Origin: Enterobacter sp. Ag1
Lineage (GTDB): Bacteria; Pseudomonadota; Gammaproteobacteria; Enterobacterales; Enterobacteriaceae
Direction of reading: 5' to 3'
Assembly: GCA_000277545.1 (NCBI GenBank)
Contig: AKXM01000055.1
Location: 186,001-250,000 of the forward strand
Length of the DNA: 64,000 nt
The position numbers were made by a program, and so were the translations under genes. Within the stretch, counting starts at the first letter, position 1. Each line of letters begins with the position of its first letter. Shown here in pieces: positions 26,434 through 36,438 of this stretch. The notes under the pieces are model-generated. The model was not told where the DNA came from. It did not search any database and saw nothing but the letters and a program-made list of their open reading frames with translations.

Positions 26434-27435
26434 TTAGTTTTGCAGGAAGCTGCGCCAGTGGGCGACGACTTCAGCCAGCTGGCTGCGGGTGACGTCCAGA
26501 TGGGTGACCAGCCGAGTTGCCGGACCTGCGCTGAGGATGATGCCGCGCTCACGCATGTAGGGCCCTAAATCTTCTGCTTCTTCCGCCGTCATGCGCACAA
26601 AGACCATGTTGGTGTCCTGACGCATCACATCGACGCCGATTTCGCGCAGCTCGCCTGCCAGCCAGTGGGCGTTGTCGTGGTCTTCTTTCAGCCGCCCGAC
26701 GTTATTTTTCAGCGCATACAGGCCTGCCGCCGCCAGAATACCGGCCTGACGCATACCGCCGCCGGTCATCTTGCGCCAGCGTACAGCGCGCTTGATGTAC
26801 TCTTTACTGCCCACCAGCAGGGATCCCACCGGCGTGCCAAGACCTTTCGACAGGCAAATGGTGAAGCTGTCGCAGTAGCGAGTAATTTCTTCCAACTGGC
26901 AGCCGTAGGACACCACGGCGTTAAAAATACGCGCGCCGTCTACGTGCAGCGCCAGATTGTGCTTGCGGGTGAATTCCCAGGCCTGCTGGAGATATTCGCG
27001 CGGCAGCACTTTGCCGTTATGGGTGTTTTCAAGGCTCAGCAATTTAGTGCGGGCGAAGTGAATGTCGTCCGGTTTAATTTTTGCCGCTACTTTATCCAGC
27101 GGCAGCGTGCCGTCACGATCCGCTTCAATGGGCTGAGGCTGAATGCTGCCCAGCACCGCTGCGCCGCCAGCTTCGTAGAGGTAGTTATGTGCGGCCTGGC
27201 CAACGATGTACTCTTCGCCGCGCTCGCAGTGGCTGAGCAAAGCTACGAGGTTGGCCTGCGTGCCGGTAGGTAAAAACAGGGCAGCTTCTTTCCCGCTGAT
27301 TTTTGCCGCGTATGCCTGAAGCTCGTTAACAGTGGGGTCATCGCCGTAAACATCATCCCCGGTCGGGGCGGCCATCATTTGCTCCAGCATGGCGCGGGAA
27401 GGGCGGGTAACGGTATCGCTGCGTAAATCGATCAT
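26434..27435 (-). CDS. ltaE: Low-specificity L-threonine aldolase
   Basis: A 333-residue PLP enzyme that cleaves L-threonine and L-allo-threonine to glycine and acetaldehyde. The PLP lysine is Lys197 in CLSKGLGTP, exactly as in E. coli LtaE. MIDLRSDTVTRP at the start, HVDGARIFNA (cofactor Asp, residues 164-173) and TGGGMRQAG are family signatures. It lies 65 bases downstream of poxB and just before ybjT, the E. coli order. Confidence 0.95.
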   Translation of the reverse strand: MIDLRSDTVTRPSRAMLEQMMAAPTGDDVYGDDPTVNELQAYAAKISGKEAALFLPTGTQANLVALLSHCERGEEYIVGQAAHNYLYEAGGAAVLGSIQPQPIEADRDGTLPLDKVAAKIKPDDIHFARTKLLSLENTHNGKVLPREYLQQAWEFTRKHNLALHVDGARIFNAVVSYGCQLEEITRYCDSFTICLSKGLGTPVGSLLVGSKEYIKRAVRWRKMTGGGMRQAGILAAAGLYALKNNVGRLKEDHDNAHWLAGELREIGVDVMRQDTNMVFVRMTAEEAEDLGPYMRERGIILSAGPATRLVTHLDVTRSQLAEVVAHWRSFLQN

Positions 27436-27500
27436 GACGGGTCCTTTATCGAGAGGCTGCGCCCGGACGGTTATCCGGGCGCCTGAGGCAACCTTCTTTT

Positions 27501-29222
27501 TTACCGGAACCAGTTGGTTTTCGCCAGCTCGATCACTTCATCTCCTCGCCCGCTGATGATGGCGCGCAGCATATACAGGCTGAACCCCTTGGCCTGCTCC
27601 AGCTTGATCTGCGGCGGGATAGCCAGCTCGTCTTTGGCGACGACAACATCGACCAGCACCGGGCCATCGGTGCTGAAGGCTCGTTCCAGCGCAGCGTTCA
27701 GCTCCTCAGGTTTTTCAACGCGGATGCCGGTAATGCCGCAGGCCTCGGCGATACGGGCAAAGTTGGTGTCGTGCAGTTCGGTACCATCGGTGAGGTAGCC
27801 CCCGGCTTTCATCTCCATCGCCACGAAACCGAGCACGCTGTTGTTGAACACCACGATTTTAATCGGCAACTTCATTTGTGCTACGGACAGGAAGTCGCCC
27901 ATCAGCATGCTGAAGCCGCCGTCGCCGCACATCGCCACCACCTGGCGATCGGGCGCGGTGGCTTTGGCGCCCAGCGCCTGCGGCATGGCGTTAGCCATTG
28001 AGCCGTGGTTAAACGAGCCCAGCAGGCGGCGTTTGCCGTTCATTTTCAGGTAGCGCGCGGCCCAGACGGTGGGCGTGCCTACGTCGCAGGTGAAAATGGC
28101 ATCATCGGCGGCGTAATGGCTTATTTGCTGCGCCAGATATTGCGGGTGAATTTGCTTGCCTTCCGAGGGGTTGGCCAGTTCATCCAGCCCTTCACGCGCT
28201 TTGCGATAATCCTCCAGCGCTTTGTCGAGGAAGCTGCGATTGGTTTTCTCCTCCAGCATCGGCAGCAGGGCGGACAGCGTGGCTTTGATATCGCCCACCA
28301 GCGCCATGTCGACCTTGCTGTGCGCGCCTATGCTGCCGGGGTTGATATCAATCTGGATAATTTTTGCGTCCGTCGGGTAGAACGCGCGGTAGGGGAACTG
28401 GGTGCCGAGCAGGACCAGCGTGTCGGCGTTCATCATCGTGTGGAAGCCGGATGAGAAGCCTATTAATCCGGTCATGCCAACGTCGTAAGGGTTGTCGTAC
28501 TCAACGTGTTCTTTGCCACGCAGGGCGTGAACAATGGGCGCTTTCAGGGTTGCCGCCAGCTGCACCAGCTCAGTATGTGCCCCAGCGCAGCCGCTGCCGC
28601 ACATTAGGGCGATATTGTCGTTGTAACGCAGAAGTTGGGCGAGTTTTTTAAGCTCATCGTGAGGGGGAACCACGATGGGCGGCGGTGCAGGATACCAGTG
28701 CGTCGTGGCATGCTCTGGCGCGGGTTTGAGCGCCACGTCGCCGGGCAGTACCACCACGGAAACGCCCCGGTTCAGAATGGCTTTGCGCATGGCAATCGCC
28801 AATACCTGCGGGATCTGCTCCGGGTTAGAAACCAGTTCGCAATAGTGGCTGCATTCGCGGAAAAGCTCTTCGGGATGCGTTTCCTGGAAGTAGCCGCTGC
28901 CAATTTCGCTGGAGGGAATATGGGCTGCAATGGCGAGAACGGGCACGTGATTGCGGTGGCAATCGTACAGGCCGTTAATCAGGTGCAGGTTACCTGGGCC
29001 GCATGAACCGGCGCAGACAGCAAGCTCGCCGGTGAGATGCGCTTCGGCCCCGGCGGCGAAAGCGGCCACTTCTTCATGGCGAGTTGGCATCCATTTAATC
29101 GTGCCCATCCGGTTGAGGCTGTCGCTGAGGCCGTTCAGCGAATCGCCGGTGACGCCCCAGATACGTTTCACGCCCGCGCTCTCAAGGGTTTTGGCCAGCC
29201 AGGCCGCTACGGATTGTTTCAT
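27501..29222 (-). CDS. poxB: Pyruvate dehydrogenase (ubiquinone) / pyruvate oxidase PoxB
   Basis: A 573-residue TPP- and FAD-dependent flavoprotein that decarboxylates pyruvate to acetate and CO2 and passes electrons to ubiquinone at the inner membrane. The TPP glutamate lies in [17 protein letters not shown]; the TPP/Mg motif is [12 protein letters not shown] (around residue 434) ending in [10 protein letters not shown]. The C-terminal helix that mediates membrane activation is present and ends in TNWFR. In E. coli it is an RpoS-dependent stationary-phase gene. A DoxX gene is divergent from it. Confidence 0.95.
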   Translation of the reverse strand: MKQSVAAWLAKTLESAGVKRIWGVTGDSLNGLSDSLNRMGTIKWMPTRHEEVAAFAAGAEAHLTGELAVCAGSCGPGNLHLINGLYDCHRNHVPVLAIAAHIPSSEIGSGYFQETHPEELFRECSHYCELVSNPEQIPQVLAIAMRKAILNRGVSVVVLPGDVALKPAPEHATTHWYPAPPPIVVPPHDELKKLAQLLRYNDNIALMCGSGCAGAHTELVQLAATLKAPIVHALRGKEHVEYDNPYDVGMTGLIGFSSGFHTMMNADTLVLLGTQFPYRAFYPTDAKIIQIDINPGSIGAHSKVDMALVGDIKATLSALLPMLEEKTNRSFLDKALEDYRKAREGLDELANPSEGKQIHPQYLAQQISHYAADDAIFTCDVGTPTVWAARYLKMNGKRRLLGSFNHGSMANAMPQALGAKATAPDRQVVAMCGDGGFSMLMGDFLSVAQMKLPIKIVVFNNSVLGFVAMEMKAGGYLTDGTELHDTNFARIAEACGITGIRVEKPEELNAALERAFSTDGPVLVDVVVAKDELAIPPQIKLEQAKGFSLYMLRAIISGRGDEVIELAKTNWFR

Positions 29223-29372
29223 CGGTTTTCCTTGTCCAGTGTGATAGCGCTTACAAGCTTAGTTCAATTCTGCGTAACGGCAGGGAATGGCCCCCCTAAA
29301 ATTGGGGCTATTTGTTAGCAAATATTAAGCGTAAATTATTCTCGTTATCATTTTAAAAGGGTGGCAATTCAT

Positions 29373-29804
29373 ATGGTTACTAAATTGTTAAATGCAGTGA
29401 ATGGCGCGCTAAACAAAGACGATCTGGGAAAATTGTTACTGCGTCTGGCGGTAGGCGGCCTGATGCTGTTTCACGGCCTGCACAAGCTGTTTGGCGGCGT
29501 GGACGGGATTAAGGGAATGCTGGCGGCGCATGGTATCCCGGAGTTTGTCGCCTATGGCGTGCTGCTGGGTGAGGTGCTTGCCCCGCTGCTGATTATTTTA
29601 GGGATCCTCACTCGCCTGTCCGCGCTTGGGCTGGCGTGCACGATGATTGTGGCCTGGCTGCTGGTGGGCGTGGGGGAAACCTTCATGCTGGATAAAACCG
29701 GGGCCTGGGGCGTTGAAAGCCTGATGTACTTTTTCCTCGGCGCGCTGGCGATAGTCTTTTGCGGCGCAGGGCGTTACGCGTTTGGCAAGTCGGCCTGGCG
29801 GTAG
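29373..29804 (+). CDS. DoxX-family membrane protein
   Basis: A 143-residue protein with four hydrophobic helices, typical of the DoxX/SURF4 family: GKLLLRLAVGGLMLFHGLHKLFGG near the start, LGEVLAPLLIILGI in the middle and a conserved W-GVESLMYFFLGALA in the last third. Roles proposed for the family involve thiosulfate or redox reactions, but no specific function is known for this one. The ATG at 29373 follows AAAAGGG; an in-frame GTG at 29361 has no ribosome-binding site. It is not at this place in E. coli K-12 as I recall. It is divergent from poxB, and a shared terminator separates it from hcr. Confidence 0.82.
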   Translation: MVTKLLNAVNGALNKDDLGKLLLRLAVGGLMLFHGLHKLFGGVDGIKGMLAAHGIPEFVAYGVLLGEVLAPLLIILGILTRLSALGLACTMIVAWLLVGVGETFMLDKTGAWGVESLMYFFLGALAIVFCGAGRYAFGKSAWR

Positions 29805-29811
29805 AAAAAGA

Positions 29812-29838
29812 AAAGGCACCGTGAAGGTGCCTGTTTAG
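29812..29838. terminator. Terminator between the DoxX gene and hcr
   Basis: AGGCACC (29814-29820) and GGTGCCT (29826-29832) form a 7-bp stem with a 5-base loop; A-rich bases on the left and GTTT on the right allow use from both sides. Confidence 0.65.
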
Positions 29839-29839
29839 A

Positions 29840-30808
29840 TCAGGCGAGCACCAGGTCGCTCTGTGGATGGCAGGAGCAGGCCAGCACGTAGCCGCTGGCA
29901 ATTTCTTCTTCCGTCAGTGTAATGGTGCTGGAGACGGTATAGTCGCCAGAAACCACTTTTGTTTTACAGCAGCCGCAAACTCCGGCGCGGCAGGCGGCAT
30001 TCACCGGCACGCTGTTGCTCTCCAGCGCGGCAAGCAGCGTGCTGCCCACCGGTGAGTAGAACTCACGCATCGGCTGGAGCGTGGTGAACTTCAGGCCGCC
30101 CGCTGAGGGTGCAGCGGCTGGCGTGAAGAACACTTCCCGATAAAACGCCGCGACTCCCAGCGCTTTCACTTCTTTCTCAACCATGTCCATATAAGGCGCA
30201 GGCCCGCAGGTCATAACCGTCCGGCTGGCGATATCCGGCACCGCGGCCAGGATCTCGCGAGTCAGTCGCCCGGCGATAAAGCCGTGGGTGGCGTTGTTTT
30301 CTGCCACCAGCGTGACCGGGTAATGCCGCCATTCGTCAGCAAAAATCACGTCCTGCGGGGAGCGCACGTTGTAGATGACCTGCACGTCCACTTGCGGGCG
30401 GTATTTTGCCAGCCAGCGGCGCATGGCCATAATCGGCGTGACGCCGCAGCCCGCCGCCAGCAGCAGATAGCGCTCCGACACGATGTTTTCACAGCTGAAC
30501 TCGCCCTGGGCTTCAGACAGCCACAGGTAGTCGCCGATTTTCACTTCTCCGGTCAGCCACTCTGAGCCCGCGCCGCCGTCGATGCGCCGTACCGTCAGCG
30601 TGATGAACTCACTCAGACCCGGAGTGGAAGAGATCGTATAGGCCCGCAGCGTCTCGCTGCCGTTGCGAATGCTCACCAGGGCATATTGCCCGGCTTTGTA
30701 GGGATAGAAGTCGTGGTTGATCAGCGACAGCGTCCAGACATCCGGCGTTTCCTGGTGAATATGGTGTACCTGCATACGGTGCGGGCACAGCGGCGTTGGC
30801 ATGGTCAT
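29840..30808 (-). CDS. hcr: NADH oxidoreductase Hcr (Hcp partner)
   Basis: A 322-residue flavo-iron-sulfur reductase that passes electrons from NADH to Hcp. An FAD-binding ferredoxin-reductase domain comes first (RAYTISSTPG near residue 54), then an NAD-binding domain (LLAAGCGVTPIMAM), then a plant-type [2Fe-2S] ferredoxin domain with CRAGVCGCC-type cysteines near residue 270 and a last Cys near the C-terminus. It lies 9 bases downstream of hcp, and both should respond to nitric oxide through NsrR. Confidence 0.94.
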   Translation of the reverse strand: MTMPTPLCPHRMQVHHIHQETPDVWTLSLINHDFYPYKAGQYALVSIRNGSETLRAYTISSTPGLSEFITLTVRRIDGGAGSEWLTGEVKIGDYLWLSEAQGEFSCENIVSERYLLLAAGCGVTPIMAMRRWLAKYRPQVDVQVIYNVRSPQDVIFADEWRHYPVTLVAENNATHGFIAGRLTREILAAVPDIASRTVMTCGPAPYMDMVEKEVKALGVAAFYREVFFTPAAAPSAGGLKFTTLQPMREFYSPVGSTLLAALESNSVPVNAACRAGVCGCCKTKVVSGDYTVSSTITLTEEEIASGYVLACSCHPQSDLVLA

Positions 30809-30817
30809 GGCTGCTCC

Positions 30818-32470
30818 TTACGCGCTCATTAACTGTTGGATGTCTTGCTCAACGGTGGTGATGGCGCGCAGGCCAAATTTCTCGTTCAGCACCGCCAGCA
30901 GGTTTGGCGTCAGGAAGCCCGGTGCGGTCGGACCGGTCACGATGTTAGTCACGCCGAGCGACAGCAGCGTGAGCAGAATTACAATCGCCTTTTGCTCAAA
31001 CCAGGAGAGCACGAGGCTCAGCGGCAGGTCGTTCACGCCGCAGCCCAGTTTCTCGGCGAGGGTGACCGCCAGAATGATCGCTGAATATGCATCGTTGCAC
31101 TGGCCGGCATCCACCAGGCGCGGCAGCCCTTCGATGTTGCCGAAATCCAGCTTGTTGAAGCGGTATTTACCGCAGGCCAGGGTCAGGATTAGGCAGTCCT
31201 GCGGCACGCTGGTGGCGAAGTCGGTGAAGTAATTACGTTCTCCGCGTGCGCCGTCGCAGCCGCCGACCAGGAAGATGTGGCGAAGTTTTTCGCGGCTAAC
31301 CAGATCGATGAGCGTGTCTGCCGCACCCAGTAACGTCTGGCGGCCAAAGCCGACGGTGATCAGGTGTTCGATTTCGCTGTACGGGAAACCGGCCATTTGC
31401 TGGGCCTGGGTAATCACCGGGCTAAAATTGTCGCCTTCGAGGTGGCTGACGCCCGGCCAGCCGACGATGCTGCGGGTCCAAATTCGGTCATCGTACGAGC
31501 CCACGGTTGGGTCGATGATGCAGTTGGAAGTCATGACAATAGGGCCTGGGAAGCGGGCGAATTCCGTTTGCTGGTTCTGCCAGCCGCTGCCGTAGTTGCC
31601 GACCAGGTGTTTGAATTTCCGCAGTTCTGGATAGCCGTGCGCCGGGAGCATTTCACCGTGAGTGTAGACGTTCACGCCGGTGCCTTCGGTTTGCTCGAGC
31701 AAGTTATAGAGATCTTTCAGGTCATGGCCGGAAATCAGGATGCACTTCCCGGCGACCGGGCGTACGTTAACCTGGGTTGGGGTTGGATGGCCGTATTTGC
31801 CGGTTTCCCCCTGATCCAGAATGCTCATTACTTTGAAGTTCATCTGGCCGATTTCCATGGAACAGTCCAGCAGCGCGCCCATATCCGCAGGCCAGGTGCC
31901 GAGCCACGCCATGATGTTGTGGTACTGGGCGTAAATATCGTTGTCGTACTGGCCCAGCACATGTGCGTGTTCCATATAAGCGGCGGCGCCTTTCATGCCG
32001 TACAGGCACAGCAGGCGCAGGCCGAGAATATCTTCGCCAATGTCGGCTTTGTCACGATTTGGCGTGAATTCAGCGGCCTGGCGCTGAAGTTCACCGAGGT
32101 CACTGCTGACCAACTGAAGCTCTGCCATCGGGTGAGTGACGATGGCCGCAGGATCGACAGCCAGCGTACGGATTTTCAGATCTTCGCGCATGGCAATGGC
32201 ATCTCGGGCATAGCCAACGATGCGGCCGGAGTCGAAGTTCACGTTGGTCAGCGTTGAGAAGAAGGCGCGGGGAGCAAAGTTATCAATTTCGTGGTCGATA
32301 ATACCGCGTTCGCGTGCGGCAACGGCCCAGGCGGACAGCCCCTGCAACGTCGCGATCAGCAGATCCTGTAGATCGGAAGTCTGGGCCGTTTTACCGCAGA
32401 CGCCCTGGGCATAGGCGCAGCCGTCGCCGGCCGGGGTACGAATGGTCTGTTCACACTGCACACAAAACAT
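30818..32470 (-). CDS. hcp: Hydroxylamine reductase / hybrid-cluster protein Hcp
   Basis: A 550-residue hybrid-cluster protein, a high-affinity nitric oxide reductase in E. coli and also a hydroxylamine reductase in vitro; it takes part in S-nitrosylation signalling under anaerobiosis. The N-terminal cluster cysteines are Cys3, Cys6, Cys18 and Cys25. Hybrid-cluster ligands lie in the C-terminal half (for example [13 protein letters not shown] and [10 protein letters not shown]). The length equals E. coli Hcp. An NsrR site and an FNR-like site sit upstream. It leads the hcp-hcr operon. Confidence 0.96.
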   Translation of the reverse strand: MFCVQCEQTIRTPAGDGCAYAQGVCGKTAQTSDLQDLLIATLQGLSAWAVAARERGIIDHEIDNFAPRAFFSTLTNVNFDSGRIVGYARDAIAMREDLKIRTLAVDPAAIVTHPMAELQLVSSDLGELQRQAAEFTPNRDKADIGEDILGLRLLCLYGMKGAAAYMEHAHVLGQYDNDIYAQYHNIMAWLGTWPADMGALLDCSMEIGQMNFKVMSILDQGETGKYGHPTPTQVNVRPVAGKCILISGHDLKDLYNLLEQTEGTGVNVYTHGEMLPAHGYPELRKFKHLVGNYGSGWQNQQTEFARFPGPIVMTSNCIIDPTVGSYDDRIWTRSIVGWPGVSHLEGDNFSPVITQAQQMAGFPYSEIEHLITVGFGRQTLLGAADTLIDLVSREKLRHIFLVGGCDGARGERNYFTDFATSVPQDCLILTLACGKYRFNKLDFGNIEGLPRLVDAGQCNDAYSAIILAVTLAEKLGCGVNDLPLSLVLSWFEQKAIVILLTLLSLGVTNIVTGPTAPGFLTPNLLAVLNEKFGLRAITTVEQDIQQLMSA

Positions 32471-32482
32471 GATGTCACCTTA

Positions 32483-32505
32483 AAGTTATATTTTAAATGC
32501 ATGTT
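32483..32505 (-). promoter_or_regulatory. NsrR operator upstream of hcp
   Basis: A 23-bp element with the 11-1-11 layout: on the minus strand AACATGCATTT, A, AAATATAACTT. It closely follows the E. coli hcp NsrR site as I recall it and lies 13-35 bases before the start codon, so bound NsrR would block the promoter until nitric oxide arrives. Confidence 0.75.
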
Positions 32506-32564
32506 TAAGGTTAGGCTCCGGCTCAACAGGTTAAAAGGACTTTTTGGTGCAACTTAAAGGGAGA

Positions 32565-32578
32565 TTGATATAGCTCAA
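32565..32578. promoter_or_regulatory. FNR-like site upstream of hcp
   Basis: TTGAT-ATAG-CTCAA differs from the FNR consensus TTGAT-N4-ATCAA at one base. It is about 100 bases before the hcp start, a place compatible with activation under anaerobic conditions, as known for E. coli hcp. Confidence 0.6.
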
Positions 32579-32611
32579 CTTTGGCGGCAGCAGGCTACCG
32601 CCAGAGAGGTA

Positions 32612-33511
32612 TCAGGCGGCGAAGAAGGCAATGAGCAGCGGGGTCAGCAGGCTAAGAATAAATCCGTGCACAATGGCGGCAGGCACGATTTCCACACCGC
32701 CGCTGCGCTGCAGCACCGGCAGGGTAAAGTCCATCGAGGTGGCGCCACAAAGGCCCAGAGCCGTTGAGCGGCTGCGGCGCACCAAAGCCGGGATAAGCAT
32801 AATAGCCAGTAATTCCCGCACCAGATCGTTAAAGAAGGTTGCGCTGCCAATCACCGGCCCGTAGGACTCGGTCATCAGGATCCCGGACAGCGAATACCAG
32901 CCGAACCCAGAGGCCATAGCCAGACCTATTTTTATCGGCAGGCCAAGCAGTAGGGCGTTGATCGCCCCGGCGACCATTGAGCTGAAAACGACCACAATGG
33001 CGACAATAATGCCGCGACGGTTGAGAACGATTTGCCGGAAGGTCATGCCGCTGTTGCGAAGCTGGATCCCGACCAGCAGCAGCAGGAAAATGAGCGTATA
33101 TTCGCTGGCCTCTGTGGCGTATTTAAGCACCTCAAATCCGGTCAGCCCCAGCAGGAAGCCCAAAGCCACTACCCCGCAAAGCTGTAAGGACTCCAGGGCC
33201 ATCGCCAGGCGCGAGGGGAGTTTTTCCTGTTTGTGCTGATGCCGCCACGGGAGAGCACGTTCCAGCAGCAAGAGGCCGGCGATGTTACACAGCAGGATCA
33301 CCCCGACGCTTATCACCGAGTAATGCAGGATAGTCAGCAGGTTGCTGGCGAGATTATCGAGGAACGCCAGGCTAATGCCCATCAGGAAGAGGATCACGTA
33401 AACAATCCAGCCCAGCAGGCGGTGAATCAGCCTGAGCAGGTGGATTTGTTTCAGCGGAATCAGGTAACCGACGAGCAACGGCACCAGGATAATAAGTAAT
33501 CCTGACAGCAT
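32612..33511 (-). CDS. lysO: L-lysine exporter LysO
   Basis: A 299-residue inner-membrane protein (formerly ybjE; DUF340/LysO family) that exports L-lysine. About eight hydrophobic segments are seen. Conserved features include a glycine-rich stretch with SGFGWYSLSGILMTESYGP (around residues 200-218) and GATSMDFTLPVLQRSGG later on. The length matches E. coli LysO (about 299-315). It stands alone between hcp and aqpZ. Confidence 0.92.
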   Translation of the reverse strand: MLSGLLIILVPLLVGYLIPLKQIHLLRLIHRLLGWIVYVILFLMGISLAFLDNLASNLLTILHYSVISVGVILLCNIAGLLLLERALPWRHQHKQEKLPSRLAMALESLQLCGVVALGFLLGLTGFEVLKYATEASEYTLIFLLLLVGIQLRNSGMTFRQIVLNRRGIIVAIVVVFSSMVAGAINALLLGLPIKIGLAMASGFGWYSLSGILMTESYGPVIGSATFFNDLVRELLAIMLIPALVRRSRSTALGLCGATSMDFTLPVLQRSGGVEIVPAAIVHGFILSLLTPLLIAFFAA

Positions 33512-33622
33512 GGGAGGGACAGTCCTTGTAGTTAAAATGTTACGACGGATGTCACACTACCGAAAGAAAGGAATTGAGTCGAGTAGGGGCGAAGAAAAAG
33601 GTTTATGCGGGGAAAAGAAAAC

Positions 33623-33648
33623 GGCAGGCTTACCCGAGTAAGCCTGCC
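33623..33648 (-). terminator. Terminator of aqpZ
   Basis: GGCAGGCTTA (33623-33632) and TAAGCCTGCC (33639-33648) form a perfect 10-bp stem with a 6-base loop. On the minus strand a T-rich stretch follows. Confidence 0.8.
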
Positions 33649-33655
33649 TCGGGGC

Positions 33656-34351
33656 CTAGCTGCGTTTTTCCAGCAGGGTGCGGTAAATAATACCGCCCAG
33701 AATCCCGCCAATAATAGGCATCACCCAGAAAAGCCACAGTTGATCCAGCGCCCAGCCGCCCTGGAAAATAGCCACTGCGGTACTGCGCGCAGGGTTTACT
33801 GAGGTGTTGGTAACCGGAATACTAATTAAGTGAATTAAGGTTAATGCCAGGCCAATGGCTATTGGCGCAAAACCCGGTGTAGCAAATTTGTCCGTTGCAC
33901 CGTGAATAACAATCAAGAATCCACAGGTTAATACGATTTCAATCACAATGGCGGACAGCATGGAATATCCACCCGGAGAATGTTCGCCGTAGCCGTTAGA
34001 AGCAAAACCGCTGGCTGCGGCATCAAAGCCTGCTTTACCGCTGGCGATTAAATAAAGGATAGCGGCAGCGACAATCCCGCCAATCACCTGGGCAATAATA
34101 TAGCCAATCACTTCTTTAGCCGGGAAGCGGCCACCGGCCCAGAGGCCAAGTGTGACGGCCGGGTTAAAGTGACCACCGGAAATATGGCCGACGGCAAAAG
34201 CCATGGTCAGCACGGTTAAACCAAATGCCAGCGCGACGCCGACAAAGCCAATGCCTAATTCCGGGAATGCTGCCGCTAATACTGCGCTACCACAGCCACC
34301 AAATACCAGCCAGAATGTCCCGAAGAACTCGGCTGCTAATTTTCTAAACAT
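33656..34351 (-). CDS. aqpZ: Aquaporin Z
   Basis: A 231-residue water channel, the same length as E. coli AqpZ. The two NPA boxes are visible: [11 protein letters not shown] (Asn63 region) and TSVNPARS (Asn186 region), each on a half-helix, with six full membrane helices. The selectivity-filter arginine follows the second NPA, as usual. The start [11 protein letters not shown] at 34351 agrees with E. coli; an in-frame start at 34384 would add 11 unlike residues. It is divergent from ybjD. Confidence 0.95.
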   Translation of the reverse strand: MFRKLAAEFFGTFWLVFGGCGSAVLAAAFPELGIGFVGVALAFGLTVLTMAFAVGHISGGHFNPAVTLGLWAGGRFPAKEVIGYIIAQVIGGIVAAAILYLIASGKAGFDAAASGFASNGYGEHSPGGYSMLSAIVIEIVLTCGFLIVIHGATDKFATPGFAPIAIGLALTLIHLISIPVTNTSVNPARSTAVAIFQGGWALDQLWLFWVMPIIGGILGGIIYRTLLEKRS

Positions 34352-34761
34352 AACCACCTCTGATAAAAGCCAGAAACAATGCAAGGTTCACGCGCTAAAT
34401 CACATGACCCTGACTGTCGCTAATTCACCGTCATCAAGTGAATGACGAAAGTAATATTAAATGCGCGTTAATATTAGGTATTTCGCCATTTCGCCACCAG
34501 TACAATAAATTCTAGTTTTTTGATTTAGGGCAATGAGGTGTTATTCCTTTTCTGAGGAGAGGTAGCAGAAGTATAGGTTATCTTTGAATGAAGTAAGAAT
34601 ATTCCGGATAATAAAAAAATACGCCTCAGCACGAATTGATTATGGTAAAGGCGGCGTGCGTTTATCGCGTAACGCTTTGACATTGTGTGGTTACATTGCC
34701 TTCCGGGTTGCCGCTATACTCGAAAAGGACGCTGGATGAAAGCGGATGCACAGGAGGCGGT
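34352..34761. promoter_or_regulatory. aqpZ/ybjD divergent intergenic region
   Basis: About 410 bases, mostly AT-rich, between divergent genes. It contains the 25-base palindrome listed separately and a possible ybjD promoter, TTACAT (34691-34696), 18 bases, then TATACT (34715-34720). I see no further gene. Confidence 0.4.
34452..34476. promoter_or_regulatory. Perfect AT-rich palindrome upstream of aqpZ
   Basis: TAATATTAA (34452-34460) and TTAATATTA (34468-34476) are exact reverse complements around ATGCGCG, itself nearly symmetric. It lies about 100 bases before the aqpZ start. It resembles an operator; no protein can be named. Confidence 0.5.
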
Positions 34762-36417
34762 ATGTTTCTCGAGCGAGTTGAGATGGTTGGTTTTCGCGGT
34801 ATTAACCGTTTGTCGTTAATGCTTGAGCAAAACAACGTGCTGATTGGCGAAAATGCCTGGGGTAAATCCAGCCTGTTAGATGCGCTGACTTTGCTACTTT
34901 CCCCGCACCGGGAGCTGTACCATTTTGTTCGCGAAGATTTCTATTTTCCCCCCGGCGAGCTGCATGGCCGTGAAAGTCACCTGCAAATCATCCTGACCTT
35001 CCGCGAGGCGGCGCCTGGCCATCATTTAGGGCGGCGGTATCGTAACCTTTCCCCGGTTTGGGTGGCGGGGAACGACGGCTTCCATCGTATTTATTACCGT
35101 CTGGAAGGAGAGCTTGGGGATGAAGGGACGGTTTTAACGCTGCGAAGCTTTCTCAATGCCCACGGCCAGCCGCTGGCGCTGGACGAAATTGACGACATGG
35201 CGATGAATATCACGCGGCTGAACCCGGTGCTGCGCCTCAGAGATGCCCGATTCATGCGGCGGCTGCGCAACGGAAGCATGCCCGAAATGCCGGAAACGGA
35301 GCTGACCGCGCGCCAGCTGGATTTCCTGGCGCGAGAGCTGGTATCAAGGCCGCAAAACCTCACCGATGCGCAGCTGCGGCAAGGGCTGTCGGCCATGGTA
35401 CAGCTGCTTGAACACTATTTCTCTGAGCAGGGCGCGATAGCGCACCAGCGCCTGATGCGGCGGCGTTCTCATGATGAGCAACGCAGCTGGCGCTATCTGG
35501 ATGTGATCAACCGGATGATCGACAAGCCAGGCAGCCGTTCGCACCGCATGATCCTGCTGGGCATGTTTTCCACGTTGCTACAGGCGAAGGGCAGCATTGC
35601 GCTCGACAGGGACGCTCGCCCCCTGCTGCTGGTGGAAGATCCTGAAACTCGGCTGCATCCTATTATGCTGTCTGTCGCCTGGCACCTGCTGAATCTGCTG
35701 CCGCTACAAAAAATTACCACGACCAATTCCGGAGAGCTGCTCTCTCTGACGCCGGTAGAACAGGTTTGCCGGCTGGTGCGTGAATCCTCCCGAGTGGCCG
35801 CGTGGCGGCTTGGACCGGGCGGTATGAACGCGGAAGAGAGCCGGAGAATTGCTTTCCACATTCGTTTTAATCGCGCGTCGTCACTCTTTGCCCGCTGTTG
35901 GCTGCTGGTGGAAGGCGAGACCGAAGTGTGGGTGATGAACGAACTGGCGCGCCAGTGTGGGCACCATTTTGATGCCGAAGGCGTGAAGGTCATCGAGTTT
36001 GCACAATCTGGCCTGCGCCCGCTGATTAAGTTCGCTCGCCGGATGGGCATTGAATGGCATGTGCTGGTGGATGGGGATGATGCCGGTAAAAAATATGCGG
36101 CAACCGTACGCGGCTTGCTGGACAATGACCGGGATCAGGAGCGCGATCATCTTACAGCGCTGCCTGCGCTGGATATGGAACACTTTATGTATCGGCAGGG
36201 ATTTTCGGATGTGTTTCATCGCGTGGCTCAGTTGCCCGAAAATGTGCCGATGAATTTGCGCAGGATTATTACGAAAGCTATTCATCGTTCGTCAAAGCCG
36301 GATTTAGCTATCGAAGTGGCTCTGGAGGCGGGGCGTCGCGGCGTGGATGCGGTTCCGCCGCTGTTTCGTAAAATGTTTTCTCGGGTACTTTGGCTGGCGC
36401 GTGGCCGGGCGGATTAG
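34762..36417 (+). CDS. ybjD: YbjD, OLD-family ATPase/TOPRIM nuclease-like protein
   Basis: A 551-residue protein of the overcoming-lysogenization-defect (OLD) family. An SMC/RecF-type ATPase comes first: Walker A GENAWGKSS at residues 29-37 and LLVEDPETRLHP in the Walker B/signature region near 290-300. A TOPRIM domain follows, with the acidic motif VEGE at 383-386 and VDGDDAG at 436-442. OLD proteins act as ATP-linked nucleases; the role of YbjD is not established. The start at 34762 has AGGAGG at 34752-34757; an in-frame start at 34687 would add 25 unlike residues. It is convergent with ybjX. Confidence 0.9.
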   Translation: MFLERVEMVGFRGINRLSLMLEQNNVLIGENAWGKSSLLDALTLLLSPHRELYHFVREDFYFPPGELHGRESHLQIILTFREAAPGHHLGRRYRNLSPVWVAGNDGFHRIYYRLEGELGDEGTVLTLRSFLNAHGQPLALDEIDDMAMNITRLNPVLRLRDARFMRRLRNGSMPEMPETELTARQLDFLARELVSRPQNLTDAQLRQGLSAMVQLLEHYFSEQGAIAHQRLMRRRSHDEQRSWRYLDVINRMIDKPGSRSHRMILLGMFSTLLQAKGSIALDRDARPLLLVEDPETRLHPIMLSVAWHLLNLLPLQKITTTNSGELLSLTPVEQVCRLVRESSRVAAWRLGPGGMNAEESRRIAFHIRFNRASSLFARCWLLVEGETEVWVMNELARQCGHHFDAEGVKVIEFAQSGLRPLIKFARRMGIEWHVLVDGDDAGKKYAATVRGLLDNDRDQERDHLTALPALDMEHFMYRQGFSDVFHRVAQLPENVPMNLRRIITKAIHRSSKPDLAIEVALEAGRRGVDAVPPLFRKMFSRVLWLARGRAD

Positions 36418-36438
36418 CGCCCGGCTGGAAATGCAGAT

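Noticed and set aside
31364-32257. Open frame of 297 codons opposite hcp
   Set aside because: Antisense shadow without a ribosome-binding site or recognisable domain.
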